From Schistosoma haematobium (taxonomy: Eukaryota; Platyhelminthes; Trematoda; Strigeidida; Schistosomatidae), in the NCBI RefSeq assembly GCF_000699445.3, contig NC_067195.1:87802569-87866568 (forward strand): 64,000 nucleotides of DNA. The letters are read 5' to 3'. The position numbers and the translations under genes were made by a program. Below, piece by piece: positions 11,353-22,159 of the stretch. The notes beneath the pieces are model-generated. The model did not search any database. It had not been told where the DNA came from and worked only from the letters and a program-made list of their open reading frames with translations. Positions within the stretch are counted from its first letter, which is position 1. The number at the start of each line of letters is the position of its first letter.

Positions 11353-11364
11353 TATGAACCCGGT
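11353..11364. repeat. target-site duplication, right (12 bp)
   Basis: Identical to 8124-8135. Confidence 0.85.
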
Positions 11365-11452
11365 GTTCATTTTGCTGTGCTAATGAGGTATGGCAACTTA
11401 GACCGTTACATATATGTGCTTGGTCCTACGTTGTAGCTGACTGACTGACTGA
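11365..11452 (+). repeat. RTE 3' fragment, right part with TGAC tail
   Basis: It resembles the reverse complement of 13050-13125 (the 3' UTR of RTE copy B), including atggcaactt and cctacgttgt, and ends in tgac repeats, which is the expected 3' tail. It continues the fragment at 7924-8123. Confidence 0.7.
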
Positions 11453-11847
11453 CTCAACACTGATGTGAGCTACAGTGTATTCACGAATAACCTTTCATAT
11501 AACAGGTGTAATAATAACACAAATTAATACGTGCACAAACCTATGTACTAAAGTTAACCATTAGTGTCTGACTGTCTCACTCTAAATTACAGCTTGAAGC
11601 TGAATAATGTAGGTAGAAATCTCATGTGGCGGGGGAGACGTAATTCTCTTAGTACTGTAGATAAGCTTTGTTAACGAGCCCGAACCAGCACAAACATCAG
11701 ACCCAGCACCACCACCAATCCATGTGGAAATATTTTTATAGGGATAACATAAAAACACCCATAAATATACAGGACTATTGAAAGGTGTAATAATGAATCA
11801 AAATGTTCACGTTATCCTCATCCCCTGATCTCGTCTTCATAACTCAC

Positions 11848-12189
11848 CTGTGACTTATGATCTGAGAATCGATCAATAATAAAACGTGCTGTAAATGATA
11901 ATAACAGTAATAAAAGAAATTTGGTGGAATATATTATCCATGATGAAATCTTTGACGATTGATCGGCAAAATTTAAATGATATAATGTAGATGGTATATC
12001 CCAATTTATAAGTAGACCGCAAGTAATAAGAATTAATGGTGGAAGCATAATTGTTATTCGTTGACGCCATACAGGTGAATAATGTAGCATTGATAAGCCT
12101 AAACGCGAGAAACGGTGCGACGAATTCATTATACTCTGTACATTTGCCATTTGTTTGACACGATCTGTTAACCATGGAACTACACGAAC
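11848..12189 (-). CDS. ZDHHC17: ZDHHC17/HIP14-like, exon for first membrane segments
   Basis: The exon runs from an acceptor (ttcaag before 12189) to a GTGAGT donor (after 11848). The start phase (0) agrees with the ankyrin exon at 17561-17792, and the end phase (0) with the DHHC exon. It encodes a basic linker (WLTDRVKQMANVQ) after the ankyrin repeats and two hydrophobic segments, about residues 46-60 and 86-102 of the exon. In HIP14 proteins the first two transmembrane helices lie between the ankyrin block and the DHHC domain, as here. Sequence conservation in this part is low, so the assignment rests on position, hydrophobicity and splice phase. Confidence 0.8.
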
Positions 12190-13029
12190 CTTGAAAATAT
12201 TTATAGACAGAGGTATGAAAGTTGATAGTATAAGACAGTAACAAGTTCACCATATTTGCAAATAGAAATGAACATAAGTTACACAAATTTCATAACACTA
12301 GGACAATTAACACAATGTTGAGTTTCCCCATAAAATAACTTGAAAATTATAACATTCATTTAGTATTAAACACTAATGAGGTGTTTAGATTAAATGGATC
12401 ATTGCAGATACTGGTAGGAATCCTCGGACAGATTTCTGCTTACTGTATTATCCCTTATTAACAAAGTGTGTTAAGCGGTGGATTAGTACTTATCACATTC
12501 GATTTTAATCTGTCACTTGGTCGAAGCTTTAGACTCTGCCTCAGAAGTTGGATTGTATTGCCACCGTTAGCACACAATGAACGGTCGAAAATCTGAGTAC
12601 ATGAATCGCATAAACTTAGCAAGCTACATACACCTATTTTTCTCATTTTATATGCTTAATCGTACTCATAAAGCAGTTTTCTGTGAGTTAATTGTGAGAC
12701 TGATTAGTAAAAGTGACATGTACTAGAGAACTCAATACGTCACACCAAAACTTAAGATAATCTATGTTATTACTTAAGCAACTCTGGATATTGATTCGTT
12801 TAAGTCATAGCAAGCGTAACACTGAAAAGTATGGGAACTTTTACAATGAACCATTTAGTCTATTAAGATGAAATCAGCTAAGAATTTCAAACGTTAACAA
12901 TAACAAAACTATTGTCTGAACAAAAGTTGGTTATTCTAACTCAGTAGTCTAATTAAATGACCACTGTTTAATTAGAAAGACTGACCCTATTTTAAATTTT
13001 AACAATATGATCTACGAAATATTTCAAAC

Positions 13030-13041
13030 TGGAAAGTTCCA
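13030..13041. repeat. target-site duplication of RTE copy B (tggaaagttcca)
   Basis: A perfect 12-bp match to 16991-17002; the duplicated site is itself palindromic. Confidence 0.88.
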
Positions 13042-13269
13042 GTCAGTCAGTCAGTAACAACGTAGAACTTCGTACGTACGTACATCAGTTCAAGTTGCCA
13101 CACCACAATAGCACAGAGATGCAGTTGTCGATTCAAATCCCGTAGTGGTAGAGGTAATAAGAGTATAAGCAGTAATCGGGAAAATTAGGGTTTGGAGATG
13201 TTATTTAAAGAGTATAATACAGTGAAATAAATTTGAGAGGAGAAAAAAAAGAGACGAGGAATAAGGAGA

Positions 13270-14664
13270 TCAAAATTTGGGAGAACACAGAGAGTGGATG
13301 CACCTGCGCCATTGCAAACGATTTTGAGCCATGTCATTCAGGGTCTCTAACCATCGGTTGCTATCATCTCGCGGTCCCCAACCAGCTAGTCTACACCTAC
13401 CAACATGACTCAGTCCACTTGTCAGTGACTTCATGGACTTGTGCCATGTTTTGGTTTGGCCGCCCCTAGCTTTCTTCCAACCTAATCCTATACCACTGAA
13501 CATAGCACGTCGAGGCAGTCGGTCGTTGGGCATACGTAACACGTGTCCCAGCCATCTCAACTGATGAAGTTTCACTACTTCATCAATTGATTTTCCATCC
13601 TTACCTAGTACCCGTTTCCTAACAACTGTGTTACTTACTTGATGGTCCCATGATATACGAGCAATGTTTCGAAGACACCTATGATCAAATACTAGTAGCC
13701 TACGGATATCCTCTACTCTTACCGGCCATGTTTCACTACCATAAAGTAGGACGGAACGAACTGCTGCGCAGTAAACACGTCCTTTGGTTGATAGACGGAT
13801 ATCTCGCCTACGCCATAAATGACGCAAGTTGGCAAAGGCTAGTCGAGCCTTCTGTATCCGTGCTGAGATTTCGTCACACACCAGACCACAAGGGCTGATG
13901 AGACTTCCAAGATAAGTGAAGCGGTCGACACACTCAATTACTTCACTCCCTATCACTAGTTCGGGTGTCGATGTAACCCAATCCTGAAGCAACATTTTGC
14001 ATTTCGAGGAAGAGAATCGCATCCCGAACATGCTTGCATTGTTGCTTAGAGTGGTCAGAAGACTCTGCATTTTGTCAGCGTCTTCACCAAATAAAACTAT
14101 GTCATCTGCATATTCTAAGTCAACAAGTGAACCTCCCGGTAGAAGTTCAACCCCTGTAAATTTAGATGAGGAGAGTGTTATCTCTAAAAGTACGTCGACC
14201 ACAAAGTTGAACAAGAATGGGGAGAGTGGACAGCCCTGACGAACACCACTTGAGGTAATCAATTCTGATGACAGTTCGCCATAAGCTCTCACTCTACCAG
14301 TTGTGTTCGAGTAGAGAGCCTCTACAAGCTTAATGTACTTCGTTGGTACTCCTTTCAGTGACGAACACTGCCATAGAACCTCACGATCAACAGAGACGAA
14401 TGCCGCCTTAAGATCGAGAAATACTACCATTGTGGGGCGTCTGAATGTGTGTCTGTGTTCTAGAACCTGACGTAGTGTGAATATCTGGTCTATACAACCA
14501 CGTCCAGGTCGAAAACCAGCCTGATTTTCTCTAGTCTGCTCTTCACGAGCTTTAGTTAGGCGTCGAAGTATTATTGAAGTTAATATTTTAGACACTATAT
14601 TAGTCAAACTGATTCCTCTGTGATTGTCACAAGAGGACTTTTGTCCTTTCTTATAGACTGGCAC
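13270..14664 (-). CDS. RTE copy B reverse transcriptase ORF (464 aa)
   Basis: RT fingers and palm: GFRPGRGCIDQIFTLRQ, VVFLDLKAAFVSVDR, where Val replaces the Asp/Asn next to the catalytic region (copy A has AAFDSVDR), SGVRQGCPLSPFLF, and the catalytic LEYADDIVLFGED. The C-terminal part is complete, with FDHRCLRNIARISWDHQ, RWLGHVLRM and RWLETLNDMAQNRLQWRRC near the stop. The D-to-V change in AAFVSVDR removes a residue conserved in copy A and in family 2, so the protein is probably impaired. The upstream frame break near 14710 detaches it from the endonuclease. Confidence 0.85.
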   Translation of the reverse strand: MPVYKKGQKSSCDNHRGISLTNIVSKILTSIILRRLTKAREEQTRENQAGFRPGRGCIDQIFTLRQVLEHRHTFRRPTMVVFLDLKAAFVSVDREVLWQCSSLKGVPTKYIKLVEALYSNTTGRVRAYGELSSELITSSGVRQGCPLSPFLFNFVVDVLLEITLSSSKFTGVELLPGGSLVDLEYADDIVLFGEDADKMQSLLTTLSNNASMFGMRFSSSKCKMLLQDWVTSTPELVIGSEVIECVDRFTYLGSLISPCGLVCDEISARIQKARLAFANLRHLWRRRDIRLSTKGRVYCAAVRSVLLYGSETWPVRVEDIRRLLVFDHRCLRNIARISWDHQVSNTVVRKRVLGKDGKSIDEVVKLHQLRWLGHVLRMPNDRLPRRAMFSGIGLGWKKARGGQTKTWHKSMKSLTSGLSHVGRCRLAGWGPRDDSNRWLETLNDMAQNRLQWRRCIHSLCSPKF

Positions 14665-16189
14665 AATCAGTGATTGAGACCAGTCAGATGGGATTACGTC
14701 CAGTTCCCCAAATTCTACCTAAGACCTCGGTTAATCTCATTGCTAATACTGGACCACCATCCTTAAAAATCTCAGGAGCAAACTTGTCAGGGCCTGCTGC
14801 TCTCCCTCGTTTCAGATTTCCTATGGCTTTTTCAACTTCGTAAAGAGTCGAAGGACCTACACTAACTTGCCATTCAGGTTGACTAGAGATCGTGGGAAAC
14901 CGAAGTGTGGCTGAAGGCCAGTTGAACTGATCCCTAAAGTGTTTTGCCTATCGATCGATCCAATCTCCTGGATTGAGAATGAATAATATGTCCATCTTTC
15001 TCTGAGATTGTTTCGCTAACGGTCGGGTTCCTAATTCCGGTTTCCTTAACAAGTCTGAACAATTGTCTGCTATTACCTATTGCCGCTGCCTTTTCCATCT
15101 CTCTTGCTTTCGCTACCCACCACTGTTCGCGATCATTGCGTAGACTTCTTGTCAGCTTGCGCTTAAGCTGACTCCGCTCTTCACTATGTTCAGAGCTAGG
15201 TGGAATGAGTTTCCGAGCATCTATCAGTGAGATAGATGCTGCTGAAATCCAGTGTTGCTCCCTAACCTTACGGGTTACCGTACTAGCAGATATCACTGCT
15301 GTTTCCACAGCTTTTCGGATATCATTCCATGCTGCATCGGGATGGGCATCACATACATGGCTGGCTAACTGTTTTCCTAGTTGTTCCTGAAATATACTCT
15401 TAGCTTGACTATCAGTAAGTAGGCCCCTAAGAGGTTTCCTTGCAGCGTCTTTCCTACGTCCAGTAAGACGCAAGCAAATACGCGCTCGCACTAGAGCATG
15501 ATCTGAATCTAGGCATGTGCTCCAGAATGAGCGACAGTCTTCTATCGAGCCCCTCCATCGGTGGCTGATAGCGATGTGATCTATTTGGGTCCAACGTTGG
15601 GACGAATTAGGGGTCGCCATGTTAAAAGATATTTTTCCTTATGCTTAAAGTTACTATTTGCAAGGAACAGGCGGTTATCTGAGCATAGCTGCAACAGACG
15701 GTCGCCATTATCTGTTCTTTGAGCCACGACACCATAAGATCCACCTGGGTGTCTTTCCCTATCACTTAGTTTACCTACTTGAGCATTAAAGTCACCGGCC
15801 ACTATTACTACATCCGAGCGCTTAGCTTTTCGGAGAAGGTCCGAAAGCTTTCTGTAAAACTCATCTTTTACATCATCTGAGCTGCAGTCAGTGGGAGAAT
15901 AGGCAGAGACGACGAAGAGGCAACGACGAGTGTCCCTATCTTTTCGGATCCTTACTGTTCCGTTCAGTCGGACAGCGCACAAACGACTGTCCACTGGGAT
16001 CCACTCTAAGAGAGCTAGTTCTGCCCTAGGACTCAATGCTATACCTACGCCAGCGAGGCCACGGGAAGCAGAATCAGGGCTTCCAGATACACGAAGCGTA
16101 AATCGAGTTGGTTCTTTATTTTGGCATAATGAGGTCAAATGAATGATGCTACTCGGATCCTGTATGCGCGTTTCGGAGACGCAGCACAC
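14665..16189 (-). pseudogene. RTE copy B endonuclease region (frameshifted)
   Basis: Two overlapping frames, 16189-15581 and 15620-14934, together cover the APE endonuclease. The first has VSETRIQD, VSAYSPTD and VAGDFNAQVG; the second has QIDHIAISHRW and SDHALVR. The change of frame near 15605 coincides with a run of C that is one base shorter than in copy A. The second frame ends early after a small cgat duplication around 14950. Confidence 0.82.
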
Positions 16190-16647
16190 ATCGATGGCGC
16201 GAGATTCTAAAGTTTTAGCTAAGGAAGCCTGCTGTCCTATTTGGCAAAGTGTTCGGACGTTAAAAGCTCCTACGTGTAGTTTAGAGCGTGGTTTCAGGAG
16301 ACCAGGAATGGCGTTCCACGTACTCGAATCGTTTGCCCTAGCGGTGCGAGGTGATAAAGAGACGTGGGGAGGGTTAGTCGGGGAGATAAGAGAGGTATTA
16401 AAAGGTGTAGGAAAGATTTGAATGTGACCAACTTGGTCTCTTGTGCTGTCACGGGTACGAGGGCTGATGTCACTTCCCGGCTGCCCACACCGTCAAAGGG
16501 TATTTCTTGAGGAACCTGAAAAGGAAATTGGATTAGTGTTGGTCTTGACGACCTGGGAGCGTGACCGCAGAGCCCAAGGGACAACTGCTTGAGGCCGGTC
16601 GCGCACGGCCTTTTTGTGGAAGGTTTTTGACGTGTTAGCTCCGTTTT

Positions 16648-16962
16648 TCAAAGGGCCTTACCGCCCGAGACGGAAATCCGTGAGGTAAGGTGAGGTGTGA
16701 CATTTTTAGGGTCGACCTTTTCTAACCCCACCCCTCCTTGTGGGAAGGCAGCATCGCTGTCATGCTGGATGTCCGAGGGAAACACCTTACTGCTGTCACA
16801 CCCCTCTGCAGTCAGCAGTACGACTTCGCCCTCAGACCTTGAGTTGCTGCTTTTAGTCTTACCGTTCACCAATCGACCTGCCTGGCATGGTAGAACCTGC
16901 AGGAACATATGTTCCAGCCAATATAGCTCGGTTGGGTCATCACGATAGGCAAGCCCGACCAC
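16648..16962 (-). CDS. small 5' ORF of RTE copy B (104 aa)
   Basis: The N-terminus (VGLAYRDDPTELYWLEHMF) is nearly the same as in the copy A ORF at 3259-3053. No known domain is recognised, and it has neither zinc-finger cysteines nor a coiled coil. Short leader ORFs occur in RTE elements, so this is a candidate ORF1. Conservation might instead reflect 5'-UTR function. Confidence 0.4.
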   Translation of the reverse strand: MVGLAYRDDPTELYWLEHMFLQVLPCQAGRLVNGKTKSSNSRSEGEVVLLTAEGCDSSKVFPSDIQHDSDAAFPQGGVGLEKVDPKNVTPHLTSRISVSGGKAL

Positions 16963-16990
16963 CGCGTCAAGGTAGCAGCTTCGATCGGGG

Positions 16991-17002
16991 TGGAAAGTTC
17001 CA
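16991..17002. repeat. target-site duplication of RTE copy B, second copy
   Basis: Identical to 13030-13041. Confidence 0.88.
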
Positions 17003-17560
17003 CATCAGTTTATTCGCATACATCCATTCAATCTCTCCAATTTTTAAAAGTGATCGACTCTACTGAACAGAAACATTTTGGATTCTCTGTTAGCCTTCAG
17101 AGCATTTGAATTGGAACGTTAAGTGTGGAAGTCGGTACAATGTAAAAATCCCCAGACATTTCTAAGACACCTAAGTATAATTATCAACTAAATCGAATGA
17201 AACTGCTTTATGAATAAAGTAGTCAAGCTTTACTAATCTAGGTTGACCAACTATTCAACTAACAGGTCAAAGGTTTGTTGCTTCGAATTCAAATTGAAGC
17301 ATTTAATTTTGTGTAGACAGGATAACTTTATGAACTGAGCTTGATGTACATTATGCTACTTAACAATGAAGTTTAATTAAAGATGTTGAATGCATAAAAT
17401 TCTAACATTTGTTTTATGCTGCTCTTTCTAAACAGAACTGTACAATCATGGCTACAAAGTTATTGTTTCAAGCTTCCACGCTTTTTCATCGAGTCCAACA
17501 CCGATTATTGAAATTGGAGGATTAAAAGCAATTTGTATATACTAATGAAAAGAAAGTTAC

Positions 17561-17792
17561 CTCATACGGTGTTTTGTTTTCATCATTCAATGCATTCCAG
17601 TCAATATCACCCTTATCTAATTGTACGACAGCTTGGAAATTAGCGAACTGAACAGAATAATGTGCTGCAGTGTTGCCATGTGAATCAGTTAATCGCAAAT
17701 TTGCACCATATGAGATTAACAAACGAAAAATATCAACTGATCGTACATGCATACAAGCTATCATTAATGGAGTGAGCCCATTACCATCTCGA
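17561..17792 (-). CDS. ZDHHC17: ZDHHC17/HIP14-like, second ankyrin exon
   Basis: The acceptor is ttttag before 17792 and the donor is gtaact after 17561. Joining it to exon 18689-19155 completes a codon (phase 2) and keeps one frame. It encodes about two and a half ankyrin repeats: NGLTPLMIACMHVRSVDIFR, then GANLRLTDSHGNTAAHYSVQ, then DWNALNDENKTPYE. The TPLM(x)A and NTAxH signatures fall where human HIP14 has its central and last ankyrin repeats. Ankyrin repeats of this family bind substrates such as huntingtin-type and SNAP25-type proteins. One repeat appears shortened (VQLDKGDIDW), which is unusual for the family. Confidence 0.87.
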
Positions 17793-18688
17793 CTAAAATG
17801 TTGAAAAGGAAAGTCATAATTATTACCACAGTCAAGAAAATTGCAGATGATTGAAATAAAAACCTCAAAAAACAGGACATTTTAAGTGACTGAACACTAA
17901 GTAGTTAGTTATACCATTTTTGATCAGATGTACCCAATATTTTCAGTCACTAACTGAAATCTTTTAGAAGACCCTGAGTTTATTGTTTTAGTAGAGTTAT
18001 GGCTACTGTTACAATGACATAATGGAGAAGCCATAGAATTCCAAAGAAAGTGTTGTGAACATTATAATGATGTCTAGTAAACCCAGATCGTGGGTTTGTT
18101 GTTCTAGTTAAGGGTATGAATTTCAATTATTAAACTACAGATAAGATACTGTCACAGTTATAGTGACCCTGATAACCAAATTTCATCCCTCACACAAAGG
18201 GTTACCTTTATTAAGATTGTTATTATGCAAACCGACAACCCTAGTAATTTCCATGTAACTTCTGGCAACCATACACAAAGCCTATACAAGCACTAGGTTT
18301 TAAGCCATATGTATAGTGTCATGAAGATACTATATACATTTAAAATCTAGATAATGCTGGATCAAAGACTGATAGTCAAATTGCTGAAATACGGACATGC
18401 GAGTTTATTTGTATCAATTGAGACACAAATAAAATTATCATAGAAATTAATCAAATATATATTAATCATTAGACACGCATAAAACTTTGTATTTGAAAGC
18501 CGGAAATGAAACAAACCCGTCAGCCTAAAGCCTTACACAAATGTACGTTAGCTGAAGTCCTCATACCAAATACGTAAACGACGAGGTTAATAATATTATG
18601 CTGAAATAACTGGTACGAGTCTGCGGTAATTGTATATTACAAAAAAATATAATCTGGTAATCATGAATATGCGTGCTTATGTACTTAC
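17793..18688 (-). other. ZDHHC17-like intron, no element recognised
   Basis: About 0.9 kb between the two ankyrin exons. It is AT-rich; no repeat shared with other parts of the window and no credible coding region were seen. Confidence 0.7.
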
Positions 18689-19155
18689 GTATCAACATTG
18701 ACCCCATGAGAAAGCAAATAAACGATAATTGGGACATTTCCCATTTGTATTGCAACATGAAAACATCCTAGACCAGTATTATCCATAAACGTTGGATCAG
18801 CGCCCCTTTGCATAAGGAAGTGTACCATACTTAAGTGTGATTGCCTAATAGCCCAGTGAAGTGGGGTTGCAGCAAGATGACCACCTGGTCTATCTATTAT
18901 TGCACCTTTCGATAGAAGATAACGAGCAATCGCTAAACGGTTGTTTATGGCGGCCCAGTGTAGCAGCGAGACATCCTCATCATCCAGTTGGTTGACATCA
19001 TAACCCGCTAGTTGTGGATCTGATGGTTCCACCAACTCAATGACTCGTTTTGTAATTCCATACTGAACAGCTTTGACTATTCCCCATGTTGAATAGTCTG
19101 TTTCAACAACTGGTGGGTCAGAATAAGATGGATCAACTGGATAAGGCTTGACATC
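18689..19155 (-). CDS. ZDHHC17: ZDHHC17/HIP14-like, first visible ankyrin exon
   Basis: The acceptor is tttttag before 19155; the donor is GTAAGTAC at 18688-18681, a strong consensus. The 155 codons begin with an acidic/proline stretch (PYPVDPSYSDPPVVE), then YSTWGIVKAVQYGI, a segment that in HIP14 proteins opens the ankyrin block. Four repeats follow: SLLHWAAINNRLAIARYLLS, ATPLHWAIRQSHLSMVHFLM, then GLGCFHVAIQMGNVPIIVYL. The match in order and spacing to human ZDHHC17 is clear by eye. The start codon must be in an upstream exon beyond 19155, which was not identified. ZDHHC13 is the close alternative; the ankyrin plus DHHC layout does not separate the two. Confidence 0.9.
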
Positions 19156-19258
19156 CTAAAAAATGCGTAGATATTAGAAAGAACATAATTAGCCCAACAA
19201 AAATTTTTTAAACTAAGTTTTTATATCATGACTAAATATAACTTCTACAGCTTATTTT

Positions 19259-19432
19259 CTTGGTGGAGTTTTGTTCTCTGATCTGGATGGTTTGGTTGTG
19301 GAGATTTCATCGTTCTTCTGAATAACATCATCAGCACAAACGTCTACCTGAAGTTCGTGCTGATGTTGTTGTTCAGAGAAACGATGAAAGCTCCAAGACC
19401 AAGCCATCCAGCTCAAAGAACAAAACCACCAA
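19259..19432. repeat. long imperfect hairpin (inverted repeat, arms about 77 bp)
   Basis: The left arm 19259-19337 pairs with the right arm 19357-19432, with a 19-base spacer. The arms end in tcagcac and gtgctga at the loop and in ttggtgg and ccaccaa at the base. Most positions pair; a few mismatches and one small bulge are visible. It lies about 100 bp upstream of the first visible ZDHHC17-like exon. It could be a foldback transposon or a transcribed hairpin (small-RNA precursor); the sequence alone does not decide. Confidence 0.75.
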
Positions 19433-20394
19433 ATTCACCCACCTGAGTTACAAATACTCCCCACCACCTCAATTTATTTTGCTTGTTGCCCGTTTCAGTT
19501 AATACTAGTGATAAGGCTTTTCATTTACTGCATGGTAAAAACTGAACTTTACCTTGTGATTACTCAGCAAGCTGATCGAAAATTAGATTATTTCACTGAC
19601 GGAGCATCAAGGTTTTGATAATTGATTGCCTTCATACGGTAGCAACTTCGTTGTCGTTGTGGTCAGATAGAGCCATTACAAAGACCCGACTGACATATGG
19701 TGACTGAAACACTTTTTTTCAAGTCCTCTCACAATAAAACTTAACGCATAGTGGAACGTACATCATATGACACTAGAGTCAGTGAAAATTTAAAATTAGA
19801 GCTTTTGTAAATTCTAATTATTCAGAGAAAGTCTGTCTTGAGTAACAAAGTTAACAGGCACATTAAAAATGTCAACTTTTGTAGGGAACGTATATGATTT
19901 TCGTAATTTTTGCTTAAGAATTTTCTTAACGTAATAAAGTGCATTATACCACTGGGCTAGAGTAGGAACATTAGAAGAAAGATAACATTCCATAGGATGT
20001 CGTATGAAATTGGAAACGCAATGAAAGATGGCTTATGTGTAATTATGAAATAAGTGAATAGATGCCAATGTTTGAATTTTACAATCTATGAAATTGATTT
20101 TTAAGAATCTACTATTTAACTAAATGGTAAGTATGACAGTGTGCTCAAGCCAAAACAACAAGAAATTCCTGCTCATGATACAGATTGTGTTAAAGTATTT
20201 GATAGGATTAAATGGACGAGACTATAATTTATGGATGAACCAATAAGATTAAAGACAGCAAGTTTGGGATTTCGTCGCGAAATTCACCAATTTATATATG
20301 GTTAAATAGCATTCTGGCATTATAGCTTACGTCAGTTTGCGATAAAAACCCTAAATTCCAGATCTCAATGCCAATCCTGGTTCCGCGTGCTAAT
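19433..20394. other. AT-rich stretch, nothing recognised
   Basis: No ORF with a recognisable domain and no element shared with other parts of the window. An undetected upstream ZDHHC17 exon here cannot be excluded. Confidence 0.5.
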
Positions 20395-21242
20395 TTATAA
20401 CCCTCTCCTGACACCCGTTAGAGTAAATTTTCTCAGTCACTTTAGCGTCACCCCGCCTTCTCGTGGCGGGGGTGTTGTTTACGAAAATGAAAGGGCGAAA
20501 AGCGAATGTCCGGCGCTTTAACTGGATTCCAAACCAATGGTGCACATGGGCTCCAGTATCCTGCGGGAACAAAGAGCGTATGAACCAATCGTTGGTCACT
20601 GGCTACCATGGGACTGCATCTCCTTACGATGCTCCACTGCCTTGTGAATCAGACCTTCAGGTCGAAGGCTCGGGGTGTGGCCCCCTAAGATAACCACCTG
20701 CTTCGGTCTGGGCATCCGAGCAGTATCACAGCCCGCACACAAATATGAGGAACTGTCGATAATTATGGAAAATACTTTTCTTGCTTCAACTATTAATCAA
20801 ACGATTCACATTATTATTATTACTATTGTTATTATTTACTACGTCATTTATTCACTCTCTTTTATTCTTACTCTGTCTATCCTTATTTTTCGACTTATAC
20901 AGCAGCTCGTCTATGGTGGAAATTCGGTTCTATCTAAACGTTCTCGAGTAGAGACGTTATCAGATATGGCTCAGAATAGAAGCCAGTGGCTATTCTGCTG
21001 TAACCTTTTACTTTCTTCATAAGTGGTTGCTTCTACCTTAACTGAAAGATCTCTTCTGAGTGTACGTTTCTGTTTCCCCCATTATTATTACACTACCTTA
21101 CACTAATCTGTTCGTTATCGTTTTTTTTACGCTCCTTGCCTTTTCTTCCTTCTCTGCAAATTCTCATTGTTTTGTGTGGCGCATATATATTTGGTGCCCT
21201 CCTGTACCAATATTTGTGTTTAAATAAATAAATAAATAAAGG
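20395..21242 (+). repeat. non-autonomous repeat family A, copy 2, with RTE C-terminal scrap
   Basis: Positions 20400-20760 match family A copy 1. At about 20935-21000 the reading RVETLSDMAQNRSQW resembles the RTE C-terminus. The 3' end at 21170-21242 (tttggtgcc, caatatttgtgtt, AAAT repeats) matches 7255-7322. Compared with copy 1, this copy contains about 400 extra bases including the RTE scrap, so copy 1 may be an internally deleted form of a longer element. Confidence 0.6.
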
Positions 21243-21736
21243 TAGTCCGTAAATTATAGTCTCATTATTAAATCCAGAGTCTGAGGCGATTGTGCAGTAC
21301 GATAATATTTTCCCAATCTGTCACGACCACAAATTACATACTTAACCTCTCAAAGTTTATAAACAAGTGTCAGAGTTTTGTTGAGTAGTAGCTGATGTTA
21401 ATTCTTAACAAAAAAACAGGGATAAAACCCAACCTCACAGCACAAGCTTGACCTTCAATATGTATAATTAACCTTTTTATTTCACCTTAATGAATCGTCC
21501 AACATTTTAAAGCTGATATGTATCTTATCTTTTTGCTGCCCGTAGCACCGATAACCTTCGAAGCCAGAGAAACAAGGTTCAAAACTGCGAACTAATAAAC
21601 TCGGTGTGGGGTCCCGTATTTCTCATTGAGTAGTCAATGACTGGGACGCCCTACACAAACAACTGCTATCAACGCCACCATTTAACATTATCAAGAAGAA
21701 GCTGGTCCTTTATTGAAGAACAATTTGCAAGAATTA
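21243..21736. other. no gene recognised
   Basis: AT-rich sequence without a supported feature. Confidence 0.5.
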
Positions 21737-22159
21737 ACGTCAGTCAGTAACAACGTAGAACTTCGTACGTACGTACATCAGTTCGAGTTGCCACACCACA
21801 ATAGCACAGAGATGCAGTTGTCGATTCAAATCCCGTAGTGGTAGAGGTAATAAGAGTATAAGCAGTAATCGGGAAAATTAGGGTTTGGAGATGTTATTTA
21901 AAGAGTATAATACAGTGAAATAAATTTGGAAAGAGGAAAAAAGGGACATGAAGAATTCAGAAGATTAGAATCTGAGAGAACACAAAGACTGGATGCACCT
22001 GCGCCATTGCAAACAATTTCGAGCCATGTCATTCAGGGTCTCTAACCATCGGTTGCTATCATCTCGCGGTCCCCAACCAGGTAGTCTACACCTACCAACA
22101 TGACTCAGTCCACTTGTTAGTGACTTCATGGACTTGTGCCATGTTTTGGTTTGGCCGCC
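21737..22159 (-). mobile_element. 5'-truncated RTE copy (last 420 bp of copy-B type)
   Basis: Nearly identical to 13042-13459 (3' UTR and C-terminal coding). It is flanked by aagaatt at 21729-21735 and again at 22160-22166, consistent with a short target-site duplication. Strong 5' truncation is typical of failed LINE reverse transcription. High similarity to copy B implies a recent event from the same source lineage. Confidence 0.82.

Larger units (their letters stand above)
6509..11847 (-). other. ZDHHC17-like intron filled with repeats
   Basis: This 5.3-kb intron lies between two phase-0 exons. It contains a family-A repeat (6880-7322), a TA microsatellite, a split RTE fragment (7922-8123 and 11365-11452) and a full-length RTE LINE in the opposite orientation to the gene (8136-11352). 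Stretches 6509-6879, 7323-7868 and 11453-11847 hold no feature I can support. Confidence 0.7.
13042..16990 (-). mobile_element. full-length RTE LINE, copy B (SR2/SR3-like)
   Basis: A complete insertion of about 3.95 kb flanked by a perfect 12-bp duplication. Reading leftward it holds a 5' ORF (16962-16648), endonuclease (16189-15581 and 15620-14934), RT (14664-13270), a 3' UTR, and a tail of gtca units at 13042-13056. It is the best reference for the scraps at 1-3246, 3252, 5140, 7924, 11365, 21737 and 57775. Breaks include a lost C near 15605, an extra G near 14710, and a small duplication around 14950. Two of these are homopolymer changes. Confidence 0.9.
12190..17560 (-). other. ZDHHC17-like intron with full-length RTE insertion
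   Basis: This 5.4-kb intron separates phase-0 exons. RTE copy B with its duplications fills 13030-17002. Stretches 12190-13029 and 17003-17560 show only short ORFs and no recognisable element. Confidence 0.7.
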
